NCBI GenBank assembly: GCA_028023455.1
Contig: JAQFVV010013343.1
Location: 72,001 to 136,000, forward strand
Reading direction: 5' to 3'
DNA length: 64,000 nt
Source of the DNA: Epiperipatus broadwayi
Taxonomy: Eukaryota; Onychophora; Udeonychophora; Euonychophora; Peripatidae
Shown one piece after another: positions 24,525 to 38,046 of the stretch. The notes under the pieces were generated by a model. That model was not told the origin of the DNA and did no database searches. It was given only the letters and a program-made list of their open reading frames with translations. The translations under genes were made by a program, and so were the position numbers. Positions within the stretch are counted from its first letter, which is position 1. Each line of letters opens with the position of its first letter.

Positions 24525-25795
24525 TTCAAGAAATAGACGATTTTCTAGAAATAGAATTTCTGTTCTTTTTCAATAATTATAACAGATATAAATTTAATTT
24601 GAGATAACATTTGTCTTTTGGTGTCATCAGGAAACTATCAATTATTACTAATTGGCAAATATTCTTAAGTTAAATATATATATTTTTATTGAACTATATA
24701 ATAGCTGTTTTGTTGAATTTTATATTGAAGTGTATAAATATAAATGGTATTATAATAAATGTATTTTTTTATCTAATGTGCACTTTAAAAGCAAAAATTC
24801 TTGTAACATAGTTGGCATTTTTATACTTAGCGTAAAATAAACGCACTAGATACCAAAAAATGTGAATTAAATTATTAATTGTTATAATAAATGAATGAAA
24901 TAATAGGATATCTGCATACCCAACACATATATTTCAAGATAAATATAAAAGCCTAATTATGATTCGTTAAAACATCTATATTTACCTTTTTACTCCACAG
25001 TAAGCACATGTGTTATAATAATACATTATATACATATTAATTATTTAGTATTCTCCCAATACAAAAAAATGTTGATTATAAAATATTTTTCATATATATT
25101 ATTTTTAATTTATTTGGTTGTTGAACTTTTTTCAAATCATATCTGTTTAAAGTGAAAAAAAAAAAAAAGAAAAGCAGTTTCTGAAATGTTTTTTTTTTTA
25201 AAAAAAAATGTCAGATGCATTAAAAATTCATTTAAATATTGTTTAGTTTATCAATGAAACATTTGTTGTTGTTGTTGTTGTTGTTTTAAAAAAAGGACAG
25301 TTAATACTTTTAAAAAAATAAAAAAATTCCTTATTTAAAAGGAAGCAATTATTACAAAAAATTTAAAATATATTTATTTTAATTTCTACATTATTGTTCA
25401 AAGGTTTTTGTTGTAATCGTTTTCTTTAATAAACCCTTTTAAAAAATTAATTTTCTCTCTTCTTCTCTGAAAACACGAAGAACTGCTATCAATACTTTTG
25501 AAATTTAATCTACCAAAATTTGTATGCAGAAATCAAATTAAGAGATTCACAATAAACTATTTAATCCACTTTTTACCTTAAGTACAAATTATGAAGGAAA
25601 GGGATGTGATAGACTTTGTTAAACCTCCATTCCAAAACAATTCCTAAACAAACAACACAAAGTTTCTAACAAATAAATGTTTGTTACAAAAAAAAAGCAC
25701 ATTCGCTTTTCTGCAAAGTTGATTTTAATCAAAGGATTGCATTTCATAAATTTTAATAAAAGTCAGTCCATTAATTGGAATATTAAAAGCAAAAA
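24525..25795. other. A+T-rich DNA, no gene seen
   Basis: No supported feature apart from short homopolymers and (GTT)6 at about 25264-25283. Confidence 0.5.
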
Positions 25796-25877
25796 TGTAA
25801 TGATATATAAATACAATCAATATCACGCGATGTATGACTTGCTTTATATATATAAAATTTTGTAGTTTTTATTCTAG

Positions 25878-25920
<43 letters not shown>

Positions 25921-26150
25921 CTTTATATATATATATATATATATATATAAAGCAAGTCATACAACGCGTGACATTGATTGTGTTTACAAATATATAATAT
26001 AGGAAGCTTGCCAAGAGAAAGGTATTTAAATCTCTAAAATCTGGACATAAGAATATTTTAGATAGAGATTTTAAATATCTTTCTCTTACCGCACTTATAA
26101 CAACAGCTTGTTTGAACTATTTGGTAAGCACGCTATATTACATTTGTATA
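25796..26150. mobile_element. Diverged palindromic copy of the 417-bp hammerhead-repeat family, ribozyme lost
   Basis: Left part 'gtatgacttgctttatata' and right part 'tataaagcaagtcatacaa' are inverted around AT tracts (25878-25950). The section 25990-26150 carries blocks found in the 36.5-39 kb array ('tagagattttaaatat', 'accgcacttataa', 'agcttgtttgaactatt'). A second inversion centre is near 26047. The ribozyme segment itself is missing. Confidence 0.55.
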
Positions 26151-26372
26151 TGTGTACTTTACACTTGTTTTCTTTACAGAAAAAATACTTAGGTTTAAAC
26201 ATTTTATGAGAGAAGAGAAGAGGAATCAAACAATTGTTCAATAATAATTAAACATCTTAAATGAATATTTTATTTAAAACTGTCAGAATAACCAATGCAA
26301 CAACATATATATATATGTAAACATAAAATTTTAAATCCATGCTTACTCTAAAATTAAAGTGTATATATATGT

Positions 26373-26548
26373 GTCATATTATTATCACTATTTGCGGGAT
26401 ATTCTGTGTAGTGAAAAAGCTAAATGCTGACGTTTCAGTACAATATCAAGGACGCTCTGAGGAAGGTACTTTATATTGTACTGAAACGTCAGCATTTAGC
26501 TTTTTCACTACACAGAATATCCCGCAAATAGTAATAATAATATGACAT
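26373..26548. mobile_element. Foldback (hairpin) element
   Basis: Two almost identical inverted arms of about 75 bp ('tttgcgggatattctgtgta' … 'tacacagaatatcccgcaaa') around a loop of about 26 bases. Each arm starts with a short (ATT)-type tract. A single arm of the same family is at 41300-41390. No coding potential. It could form a very stable hairpin RNA if transcribed. Confidence 0.75.
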
Positions 26549-26559
26549 ATTTTATCCGT

Positions 26560-26990
26560 GAAAATATTATAATTAACATATATATATATAAATCCTGCTG
26601 ATAGCTCTAAACAAGCTTATTTTATTTATTTATTTTTTATGATAAATGCTACAAGAGAAAGTACCTGAATCCTTTATCTATGATCATCCCCATCCCTGAC
26701 CGGTTTTGAGTTATGTCTCTCTTCAGCGAAGAGCTAGGACGTTAGATCCAAAATACTAACTCAAGTCAAGCATTTATCTAATTCTTAAATATTAAGAAAA
26801 AGATCTAAATCTTTAGATACATGTCTTCAAATTCAGCACTTTAACTAAACAAATTATATGGGCCTGAACTAAATTCAGTGATGCTGTATATTAGTAGGCT
26901 TATCAATTTAATATAGCCAAAACCCCTAATAGCAAAATTATAATATTATTAAAAATCAGTCATATGTCACATGACCTATATTGAAACAGT
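26560..26990 (-). mobile_element. Hammerhead-repeat subfamily 2, copy A
   Basis: Aligns in inverted sense with the right arm of 29872-30637: 'gctacaagagaaagtacctg', the ribozyme block, 'actcaagtcaagcatttatc', 'gacatgtatc…' on the opposite strand, 'aaattatatgggcctgaa', 'attagtaggctta', 'agccaaaac…agcaaaattataatat', and 'catgtgac' at the end. The order of these blocks is that of the 417-bp units at 36.5-39 kb, so they belong to one superfamily. Confidence 0.65.
26690..26738 (-). ncRNA. Hammerhead ribozyme-like motif (subfamily 2, copy A)
   Basis: On the minus strand: core CTGAAGA, stem II GAG/CTC closing ACATAA, then AAAA where GAAA is required (G12 changed), then ACCGGT-C, a two-base-pair stem III with cleavage expected after GTC. 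Stem I is weak. The G12 change should abolish or strongly reduce cleavage. A CpG-to-CpA change (GCTCGAAA to GCTCAAAA) would explain it. Confidence 0.6.
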
Positions 26991-29871
26991 AAGCTCTGCT
27001 TTGCAGATATTTGTTTCACCTTTTCTCACCTCTTTCCTGCCCTCATACCTTAGTTTAAACTGCCAGTGTATCATAGTGTGTCTGCAATGTGCTTATATGC
27101 TGTTAATCCTGCCCAATTTTAAACCACGAGTACATAATTGTATAACTTATGCCCAGTATAAATAAAATATTATAAATTATGTGTATGTACACATAAAAGA
27201 GATTTATTTAAAAAGTAGGTTATATGGGTCATAATTGCACACACCCTGTGATATATTTATTTTAAATCTATGATAAAATAATAAATTGTTATTTAAAATA
27301 TATTACATTCGTAATATTTGTTTTTGATTTAAAATAAAATTATCTACATCTCATAAATAAATTCAAACATGTAAAATTAAAAGTAAAATAATTTTCTTTC
27401 AGATTTTAAAATCATGCCACGTATTTTCTGTTTTAAAATAAATGAGGGCTGGTTAGAAACAATAGCTTATAATTAATTAATGTTCTAGGAGCTTATCTAG
27501 AAATACAGCAGATGTCCACTTAAGGTCATTTCTTTTGATTAGCAAAAGGTTTTTTTTTTTTTATTAAATCAAAGTTTTAATCCGAATGTTGACAGGGAAA
27601 TTAACAACAGAAATTAATTAAAATTTTGTTGAATTCCTTTGGACATTCGGATTGATTTAATTACAGCTAATAAGATGGCAAATTTTGAAATATTTTGTAA
27701 TGCTCCAGGGCAGTTTTATTGTGTAATTCTTCTATATGTAGAAGGGGTTTCTTTTGTTTGTCATTTATAGAATTTTATTCTAAGATTTTTGTAGCATTCT
27801 ATTTTCTAGCATTCTATTTTTTGAATTGTTGCTGAGCTTTGGGACTTTCTGATATCCTAATTGCTACTTACCTGCAAACTTAAATATTTGAAGCTGAGTT
27901 TTCATCTTCAAATAGATTCACTGTGTTCTAAAATATCACTTTAAATATCTATGATCCACCCAACCTTTAAAATTGTAATCTTCAAAATGACAGAGTAGAG
28001 TTGGCAAGAAGGCTATTTTCCCTTCAGAAATGGCCAGCCACTGCTCTTTACCATCAATGCAGTCATATAGGAAACCCTAAAACTTCTACTGCTGCTAAAA
28101 TTTGAACTATAGTCAGAGTTTGCTGCCGAATCATATGAATGCTGACGACCATCAACTTGGAAAAGTATCTACCCGAAACTACCTGCAAATGCTTCTAATA
28201 AGGTAACCCCAAAACTTAACCCAAGAGCTCTTGTGATTATTTCCTCTAATTAATAGTCTATAGCTATTTAAATTGTTTTCCATTTTACTTTACCTTACCA
28301 TTGCTTCTTTCTTTAAAATGTTATAATGTAATCAGTATTTTTGCTCTCTATCTATTTCTTTTCTTTTATTATGATGATGTGCCAGAATAGTCTTTGACTG
28401 AGTGAATTATTTCCTTCTATTTAAAGCAAGACACTGCCATTAAGGCATTTTTAAATTATAAATTGTTTCCCAGTTTGTTATCTCATTAATCACTCGTTCG
28501 AAGGTTATCCTACTCTTATTCAATTTATATAAAAATCCACATTATCGATTTTAACCTAATATTAGAATAAGTGCGAGGTTAATGAGTAAATATTTAACCA
28601 ATGCATGATTGTGTAAATAAATTTATGCTTTCTTTTAAAACTCAACAAACATGCATTCTCTCATTTTAAAATGTATATTTGTTTTGCTTTAATTTCAAAG
28701 CTTGTATATGACATCGAGAATGGGTGGACTCTCTTTAAATAATTACTTTGGGAATTGATTGGGCAATTTCTTAAACTAAATAAATCTCTTTTTATGCTTT
28801 ATACACTTTAGTCAAGTGTTGCTGGTAGGTACTGGGTGTTGAGACCACTTTGCTTCTCCTAATGGGCTTTAAACTGCTAAGACCATTTCCCCTTTCACTT
28901 TCTGCCGTTCCCAGTCAGAGTGTGTACTCAAATGTCACACCTGGGAATGCAAAACAGCTGTCACCCAGTTGCTAATATTTGGATGAGTCCAGACTTCATC
29001 CACTTGTGACACCACATCCTATGGATACGTGGCAAGACACCCTCCATATTTTTTAATATATCCATTGTATAAAATTTTACTTATTTATTATTTGCAAAGC
29101 TCCCATGATTTAAATGTATCACATCCATCCTTTACATAAATTCCTCATTAGCAACACCAACCTCCCAATCTAACTTAACTATATGTTTATAAATACAAAT
29201 GACTTGGTCATGTCTCCACCTTATAGCTTAACAAGCATTAGTCTATTCTATTCTCAAAGTCAAGAAATGGTATATTAAAATTCCATGTTGCAAAATATTT
29301 TATTAAACTCTTTATAATTTACTCAAAGTGCCTCACATATCTTCACAAGCTCTTTTAGGCACATTATTGTAATATTTTATTAGACCAAGGTATAGATAAT
29401 GTATTTAACAACAGCCAAATGTAAATTGTCTGGAATGTCATTTTAACTATCATTTTAAGTGTCACTGTCTAACATATGCAGACAGTGGGCATTATATATA
29501 TAAATTTTGATATATTAATAACTCTTATGAAACCAATTTTGGTCTTTTATTTTATTGATCCATATCATTGTCTCAGTCTATATCTATTATACATTTCTTC
29601 TGTACCATCCATAGACGTTAGTTAGCAAACCCAAGCTTATAGTGTTGTATAGAGTCTCTTTGTTTCTCCCTGACCACCAGACATTGATAAAGGGATATAT
29701 TATAAGTAGCAACAGATGTGTTATCACATAGGTTGTGCTGTGGAATTTAGACTTTAGATTGGAATCTAGGATATTTTGAAGGCAATTCCTTCTAGAGTGT
29801 TCAGTTTCGTGTTTGTAGTTGGAATTCTGCAATGTGTTAATGAGATAGACAAATCTAACCATTACAATATA
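26991..29871. other. No gene seen; one GC-richer unclassified block
   Basis: No coding exon that I can support. 27960-28240 and especially 28810-29045 are clearly richer in G+C than the rest ('accactttgcttctcctaat', 'gtcacacctgggaatgcaaa') and look like an old dispersed repeat, but I see no second copy here and no TSD. Confidence 0.4.
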
Positions 29872-29995
29872 AGCTTGCAATACCAATATGTAATATATAA
29901 AGAGCCTGCTAATAGGTATAAACATACTTATTTTATTTATTTTATTTTTATAAATGCTACAAGAGATAGTACCTGCAGCCTTTATATATGATGGT

Positions 29996-30047
29996 CCCCA
30001 TTCCCAGACCAGTTTTGAGCTATGGCTCTTTTCATTGAGGAGCTAGG
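29996..30047 (-). ncRNA. Degenerate hammerhead motif (copy B)
   Basis: Minus strand: AATGAAAA in place of CTGANGA, stem II GAGC/GCTC with loop CATA intact, AAAA in place of GAAA, then ACTGGTC. Stem I TCCTCA/TGGGAA is partly paired. Predicted inactive. Confidence 0.5.
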
Positions 30048-30460
30048 ACATTTGATTCAAAATACTAACTCAAGCAAAGCATTAATCAAATTTTTAAATA
30101 TTAAAAAAAAAGATCTAAATCTTCAGACACCTACATGTCTTCAAATTTAACTCTATAACAAAAGAAACTATATGGGCCTGAACTAAATTTAATGATACCA
30201 TATATTAGTAGGCTTAGCAATTTAATAAAGACAAAGCTGTAGTAGCAAAATTATAATATTAGAAAAAAATATTATGGCTTTCACTATATTAAATTACTAA
30301 GCCCACTAATATATGGAAAAACTGAATTTAGTTCAGACCCATATAGTTTCTTTAGTTAAATAGCTGAATTTGAAGACATGTCTGTGTCTGAAGAATTAGA
30401 TATTTTTCTTAATATTTAAGAATTAGATAATTGGCTTGAGTTAGTATTTTGAATATAATG

Positions 30461-30505
30461 TCCTAGCTCCTCACTGAAGAGAGCGATAGCTCAAAATGGG
30501 GATGG
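30461..30505 (+). ncRNA. Degenerate hammerhead motif (copy C)
   Basis: CTGAAGA at 30474-30480 and stem II GAGC-GATA-GCTC are intact. The next bases are AAAA rather than GAAA and the stem III/cleavage segment is deleted. Predicted inactive. Confidence 0.5.
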
Positions 30506-30637
30506 GTACAATCATAGAGAAGGGCTTCAGCTATTTTCTCTTGTAGCATTTATTATAAAAAAATAAAATAAATAAATAAACTTGTTTAAAGCTATTAGCA
30601 GGCTCTTTATATAATACATATTGGTAATGCAAGCTAT

Positions 30638-31226
30638 ATAGGTCATGTGATAAATGATTGTTTTTTACTAATATTATAATTTTGCTATTAGGGTGTTGGC
30701 TATATTAAATTGCTACAAGATTATTGCTTTTAACTTCTTGTGGGTTACTGAAAAGGTAGTTACCTTTGTCCATTTTATTGTTGTCTTTTTTTGGCAGTCA
30801 CTATAGGAGCTTCCTCTTCAGTTAGATTTAGGAAGTCAGATTTCTAAATGTGATATATTGAATGATCTAGACTCAACTAGAGAAGGCAATTCCTCTTGTT
30901 GAGGTGCCTAAGTACAGCATATTTCGAAAATATTTTTAGGAACAGATTTTCAGTGTAATGGAAGGCTGAAAAGTTGTAGATTGGATAAGGTTTAAGATTT
31001 GTTCTCTTCTTATAATGTGATCATTGATACTACATTTGCGTGGGATATGGGAATATAGACTAACTGATGAGTGCTGGTTCTTTATGAAATACTTATATTA
31101 GAGATCATTTAGCTTTTTCACATGTATGTAGATGTGTACATCAGTTGCATAAAATAAATTGCACAGAAGTGAGGAGCTTGAAAGTTCAACACCAAGTCCT
31201 TATAATTACATTATATTTAGAATAAA

Positions 31227-31228
<2 letters not shown>
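30638..31228. other. No gene seen
   Basis: No clear feature. 31060-31150 resembles a diverged stretch of the 'TGAGCACAGAC' family ('atgaaatacttatattagag', 'cagttgcat'). Confidence 0.4.

Positions 31229-31314
<86 letters not shown>
31229..31314. repeat. (AT)n microsatellite
   Basis: About 43 uninterrupted units, at the outer left edge of a PLE palindrome. Confidence 0.95.
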
Positions 31315-31318
<4 letters not shown>

Positions 31319-31432
31319 GTGACATCTGACTTTATATATATAATAACTGAATATTTGTAAATACAGTAACTAAATAATTAAAAAATTTATCCACTTAGGA
31401 GCACTTTCGATTACCCCAGTAATCTGTGTCAA

Positions 31433-32050
31433 CTAAAACTTTGAAATGCTAACTTTCCACAATTCTGTGATCTTAACGTTTGCTGCTTGCCTGTTAATTA
31501 AGTCATGTTTATATTTGTATATTAGCATAGCCTCCTTTATTTTTCTTTTATTGTTATTTTTTTCAATTTGCAATATTTTTACACTGTTAAAATTGAAGTC
31601 AAAACCATAAATACATGATTTATTATGGTTGTATAAAACAGATGCTGAAATATTATTATCTACTATGCAATTTTGTTTTGATTTCTGAACATGTTTTAGT
31701 AATAGTAAGTGTACTTTAGTTCTTTTTTCCAATGTACATCTAGATTCACCTATATATTTACTGCCACACCTACATAACCATTTATAAATGACGCAATTTT
31801 TATTTTTAAATGAGATTTTATCTTTGGAGTTATTTATTAATTTGTTTAATGTAGGAGGTGTGTAAAATGCAACATTACATATATCTTTATAAATTTTTCT
31901 TATAAACTTTACTTGATAATTTGAAATATATGGGGTTGATATCCATATTTTTATTAGCAGGAGAATCAATATTATTATTAAATATTTTATTTTTGTATTT
32001 TGTATTAAAATCTCTAATAACATTATATATGTGATTATAACTATAGCCAA
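31433..32050 (-). pseudogene. Penelope-like element, GIY-YIG endonuclease (longest open copy)
   Basis: A 205-codon frame that covers the joint region in one reading: ISNYQVKFIRKIYKDIC, FYTPPTLNKLI, then the nuclease CVIYKWLCRCGSKYIGESRC with the LEKRTK helix, SKQNCIVDNNISASV, CIYGFDFNFNSVKILQIEK, AMLIYKYKHDLINRQAANVK and ELW. GIY-YIG nucleases use the Tyr pair, an Arg in the following helix and a later Glu. The glycine-rich 'YIGES' loop and the Arg of KRTK are visible; the expected EH after KRTK is VH here. The N-terminal 30 residues are out-of-frame translation beyond a 5-A run. Left arm of an inverted pair centred near 32135. Confidence 0.8.
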
Positions 32051-32139
32051 TATTTAACAATTCATTCGAATATATTTCAATAATTTTGCCTTTATCTGAT
32101 GAATCTTTGCAAAGACTATTATTTCTAAATAAAAAATTT

Positions 32140-32880
32140 CTTATTTAGAAATAATAGTATTTGCAAATATTTATCAGATAAAGGCAAAAATATTGAAACA
32201 GCAAATATTCGTCAGATAAAGGCAAAAATATTGAAATATATTCGAATAAATTGTTAAATATTGGCTAAAGTTATAATCACATATATAATGTTATTAGAGA
32301 TTTTAATACAAAATATAAAAATTAAAATTTTAATAATAATATTGATTCTCCTGCTAATAAAAAATATGGATATCAATCCCATATATTTCAAATTACCAAA
32401 TAAAGTTTATAAGGAAAATTTATAAAGATATATGTGATGTTGCATTTTACACACCTCCTACATTAAACAAATTAATAAATAACTCCAAAGATAAAACCTC
32501 ATTTATAAATAAAAATTGTGTCATTTATAAATGGATATGTAGGTGTGGCAGTAAATATATAGGTGAATCTAGATGTACATTGGAAAAAAGAACTAAAGAA
32601 CACTTGCTATTATTAAAACGTGTTCAGAAATCAAAACAAAATGGCATAGTAGATAATAATATTTCAGCATCTGTTTTTTATGACCATAATAAATCATGTA
32701 TTTATGGTTTTGACTTCAATTTTAACAGTGTAAAAATATTGCAAATTAAAAAAAATAACAATTAAAGAAAAATAAAGGAGGCTATGCTAATATACAAATA
32801 TAAACATGAATTAATTAACAGGCAAGCAGCAAACGTTAAGATCACAGAATTGTGAGAAAGTTAGCATTTCAAAGCTTCAG
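32140..32880 (+). pseudogene. Penelope-like element, right arm of inverted pair
   Basis: Same content as 31433-32130 in the opposite direction: thumb block with a partial internal duplication ('cagataaaggcaaaaatatt' twice, 32170-32240), 6-A run near 32364, then the nuclease (open part 32580-32765: KRTKEHLLLLKRVQKSKQNG, SCIYGFDFNFNSVKILQI). Stops break the frame, including one after KKNNN. The element 3' tail continues to about 32990, matching 31330-31430 inverted. Confidence 0.75.
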
Positions 32881-33011
32881 TTGACACAGATTACTTGGAT
32901 AATTGAAAGCACTCCTAAGTGGATAAAAAAATTTAATTATTTAGTTACTATATTTACAAATATTCAGTTATATAATTACGTATATTGTTTTAAAAATACA
33001 GACATCGAATC

Positions 33012-33015
<4 letters not shown>

Positions 33016-33050
<35 letters not shown>
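33016..33050. repeat. (AT)n microsatellite
   Basis: About 17 units, at the outer right edge of the PLE palindrome. Confidence 0.9.
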
Positions 33051-33054
<4 letters not shown>

Positions 33055-33099
33055 TGTGTTTGTGTATATATATATATGTATTTTGTGTTTGTGTGTATT

Positions 33100-33886
33100 G
33101 TAACCTGCCTGTCATGACCTTAATAACAAAGTTGATTGTGTGCCAAATATTACAAGTTATCCAATATCTGACAAGTATTAGGTAAATAATGTGTCAAAGA
33201 ACTATAACTTTCCAGCTTCATGTACTTTCATTTACATGATAATTTGAAGAATAACAAATATAATAAAAAAGTATATATTATTTTCATATTTATCTTTGTA
33301 TCTCAGGATTATAATTCTGTTCATCTATTTCAATCCAGGCACAGTTGAATTACTTACATACGAGGGTTTTTTTTTTTGCTGCTAATTATCATGATCGCTC
33401 ACCAGCATGCAAGAAGACAATATAATTTACATTACTGTTTGGCTATTTATTGAGCTATGGTATTAATATTGTATACTTTTCAAGCAATATAACATCACCA
33501 ATCATCTAAATGATAGGGGACTCATTGTATTTGTATTTTTTTTTATTTGTTACATAAACTCTGTGCTTAAACTTAACAAATCATGCATTGGATGATAACA
33601 AAAGAGAGTAATGGATTTTATTTATCCTTCATAGCATCATTTACATAATTCCTTTTTCAAATATTAGGGATTACAAGATAAATATACTTATGATCTCAAT
33701 AATGGAAATATCAAAATTCTAACCTTTCAAATAATACAAATCTTTATTAGACTGTTAATAAATAGAAAAAAAAACTGAATTGGTGATCATTGATTTGGAA
33801 TTAAGCATGAATGCAAAAGCAATAGTAACAACAAAATTACTTTGATATTTATTTACATTACTATTTACAATTTATTTACAGATTAC
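33100..33886. other. No gene seen
   Basis: A+T-rich sequence without a supported feature. Confidence 0.5.
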
Positions 33887-34862
<976 letters not shown>

Positions 34863-34904
34863 ATAATAATAATAATAATAATAGTAAAATATTTTATAAA
34901 ATAA

Positions 34905-35970
34905 TACACTGACAAAAAAACATTTCTTGTCTGTGGTTTCCCCAAAACATCATCAGATGTATAGTTGTATTATTAAAATTTACTATATTAATAAAGTGTA
35001 ACAATTAGCCACATACTTTTGAATAAAGTGAAATAAAATGTTTTCACCAATTTTACTAACACCCTACTCTAACTAATGTTATATAGAAGGTTATCTGGAT
35101 TGTCAATATTCAGTCAACAGGTAACAATATATTTTACATATCTCCCTTGGGCCATTCATGATCCAGAAAGATGAACAACTACTGCTTCCACAAAAATGAC
35201 TCACTGTCCAATATACCAAGGTAACATTAACACATGGAAATTTAGGAGTCAAATTTGTAATGACAATACCAATATAAGTCTAGAGGATTTGAATCAAATA
35301 TGCCAAAACATAATAATCAGGTGTCTATCAGCACAAATCAGAATATAAGAAAACTACACAATAAAAGGATTAACACTTTTATTCATTTGTCATTTAAACA
35401 TACTCAATAAGATCATGACCCTTTTTATGACCTTGTATAGGATATCTCCACTACAATGCATAATACTTGTAAAATTATCATCTCCACAAATCATCCATCA
35501 TAAATGGATCTGAGCATGTACACTATGCATCGAATAACATCCCACATCAACCTTCCTCAATTCACAAATTGATCCTATTCAAATAGAAAAATGTAAAAAA
35601 TTACAAAAGATTTAAATTCAGATGACTTAAAATTCTTTTAATCTAAATCCTGCATAGGCTAACAATCTTGATAATCCAATTTGGAATCACAATATAAAAT
35701 TAATAAAACAAAGTACAATATTGTTTACCATATTTTAAACCAAATACCAATAATGAGTTTGTCATCATGACATTAAATTTAATATTATGATTACAATGTT
35801 GATTAATACCTTTGAAAATTAATGCTGATGAATTTTGATCACAAATGACCTTTATGTACTCCTTTAAAGACTTTATATTAATATTATATTATAATCTTTT
35901 AAATCAATCAATCAATATCCAGCATACAATATAACACAAAACATATGTGAAACTATTACTTATATGACAT
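34905..35970. other. No gene seen
   Basis: No supported feature. Confidence 0.5.
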
Positions 35971-35975
35971 CTGAT

Positions 35976-36119
35976 ATGGATGGCTGAAGAGTTGGAGGTT
36001 GCAGTGGATTGAAGCCTGTCCATTAAAGTGTAAAAATTTGCTATATTAATATAAATTGAGCACCGATTATATATATATGGGAGATGACAATCTGGACCAA
36101 CTTAGAGTACTGGTTGAGT

Positions 36120-36212
<93 letters not shown>

Positions 36213-36272
36213 TGATTATTTATCTTTTCTACATGTGTGTGGTCATGTGTATCAGTTGTATGAGATAGTATG
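35976..36272 (+). mobile_element. 'TGAGCACAGAC' family, partial copy broken by an (AT)n expansion
   Basis: Contains the internal block ('atggctgaagagttgg', 'gaagcctgtccattaaagtg', 'ggagatgacaatctggacca') and the right-end block ('ggtgattatttatctttt', 'gtatcagttgtatgagatag'). They are separated by about 45 AT units at 36122-36210 where other copies have 'gcatgaaatacgtatattgg'. The terminal 'tgtgctca' is missing. Confidence 0.65.
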
Positions 36273-36310
36273 GATAGTTTAAGGGTGCTTAAAATTCTGA
36301 GTTCAAACTG

Positions 36311-36312
<2 letters not shown>

Positions 36313-36393
<81 letters not shown>
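36313..36393. repeat. (AT)n microsatellite
   Basis: About 40 uninterrupted units. Confidence 0.95.
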
Positions 36394-36399
<6 letters not shown>

Positions 36400-36662
36400 A
36401 GCAACTTACAGTTATTATTACTAACCTAACATACTTTTATCTCTAATGAAATTATTTATAAATATAAAATATATTTGATTATTATAATATGTATATACAT
36501 ATATACTATAATAATTAATAAAGCAAGTCATATATAACATGACATTACTTTTATGAGCCTGTAATTACAAAAATGCACATAGAGAGCGTACCAATAGCTC
36601 TAACAAGCTCGTAAATTAACAAGTGCGGTTATGAGAAATATTTAAAATCTCTATCCAGAACA

Positions 36663-36717
36663 CTCTTATCTCCAGACCATGGTTTCGGGCTTATGGCCCA
36701 CGTCAGTGGAGAGCTAG
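36663..36717 (-). ncRNA. Hammerhead ribozyme-like motif, array unit 1
   Basis: Same sequence as unit 6 (see 38821-38875) on the minus strand: stem I TCTCCA/TGGAGA, core CTGACGT, stem II GGGC/GCCC, GAAA, ACCATGGT, C. Confidence 0.75.
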
Positions 36718-37080
36718 AATATTCGGACACTAGACCTAAAATATCAACTCAAAAAACCAGCACTTATTTCAAACGTATATTTAAGAAGAAACTCTGAATT
36801 TTTCGGACATGAAAAGGTCTTTAAATCCAGCTATCTAACTTAAATAGCTATATGGGACTGAAGTATATTCAGATCTACCATATTCTAATAGGCTCAGCAT
36901 AGCCAAAGCCTTAAAGGTAAAATTATAATAATTAATAAAGCAAGTCATATATAACATGACATTACTTTTATGAGCCTGTAATTACAAAAATGCACATAGA
37001 GAGCGTACCAATAGCTCTAACAAGCTCAGTAAATTAACAAGTGCGGTTATGAGAAATATTTAAAATCTCTATCCAGAACA

Positions 37081-37134
37081 CTCTTATCTCCAGACCATGG
37101 TTTCGGGCTTATGGCCCACGTCAGTGGAGAGCTA
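37081..37134 (-). ncRNA. Hammerhead ribozyme-like motif, array unit 2
   Basis: Identical to unit 1 over the motif; minus strand. Confidence 0.75.
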
Positions 37135-37498
37135 GAATATTCGGACACTAGACCTAAAATATCAACTCAAAAAACCAGCACTTATTTCAAACGTATATTT
37201 AAGAAGAAACTCTGAATTTTTCGGACATGAAAATGTCTTTAAATCCAGCTATCTAACTTAAATAGCTATATGGGACTGAAGTATATTCAGATCTACCATA
37301 TTCTAATAGGCTCAGCATAGCCAAAGCCTTAAAGGTAAAATTATAATAATTAATAAAGCAAGTCATATATAACATGACATTACTTTTATGAGCCTGTAAT
37401 TACAAAAATGCACATAGAGAGCGTACCAATAGCTCTAACAAGCTCGTAAATTAACAAGTGCGGTTATGAGAAATATTTAAAATCTCTATCCAGAACAC

Positions 37499-37552
37499 TC
37501 TTATCTCCAGACCATGGTTTCGGGCTTATGGCCCACGTCAGTGGAGAGCTAG
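37499..37552 (-). ncRNA. Hammerhead ribozyme-like motif, array unit 3
   Basis: Identical to unit 1 over the motif; minus strand; the last unit before the inversion. Confidence 0.75.
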
Positions 37553-37991
37553 AATATTCGGACACTAGACCTAAAATATCAACTCAAAAAACCAGCACTT
37601 ATTTCAAACGTATATTTAAGAAGAAACTCTGAATTTTTCGGACATAAATATTTCTCATAACCGCACTTGTTAATTTACGAGCTTGTTAGAGCTATTGGTA
37701 CGCTCTCTATGTGCATTTTTGTAATTACAGGCTCATAAAAGTAATGTCATGTTATATATGACTTGCTTTATTAATTATTATAATTTTACCTTTAAGGCTT
37801 TGGCTATGCTGAGCCTATTAGAATATGGTAGATCTGAATATACTTCAGTCCCATATAGCTATTTAAGTTAGATAGCTGGATTTAAAGACATTTTCATGTC
37901 CGAAAAATTCAGAGTTTCTTCTTAAATATACGTTTGAAATAAGTGCTGGTTTTTTGAAAGAGTTGATATTTTAGGTCTAGTGTCGAATATT

Positions 37992-38046
37992 CTAGCTCTC
38001 CACTGACGTGGGCCATAAGCCGAAACATGGTCTGGAGATAAGAGTG
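37992..38046 (+). ncRNA. Hammerhead ribozyme-like motif, array unit 4
   Basis: As unit 6, but one C is missing in stem II (GCC GAAA) and one C in stem III (GAAACATGGTC), so it is the most eroded of the six. Confidence 0.7.

Larger units (their letters stand above)
29872..30637. mobile_element. Hammerhead-repeat subfamily 2, inverted pair (copies B and C)
   Basis: Palindrome of two units of about 380 bp, joined near 30268. Left outer end 'gcttgcaataccaatatg', right outer end 'catattggtaatgcaagct'. Each arm contains the ribozyme block, the 'tatatgggcctgaact' block and the 'agcaaaattataatatta' end at the centre. Arms differ by about one base in ten and by small indels. Confidence 0.75.
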
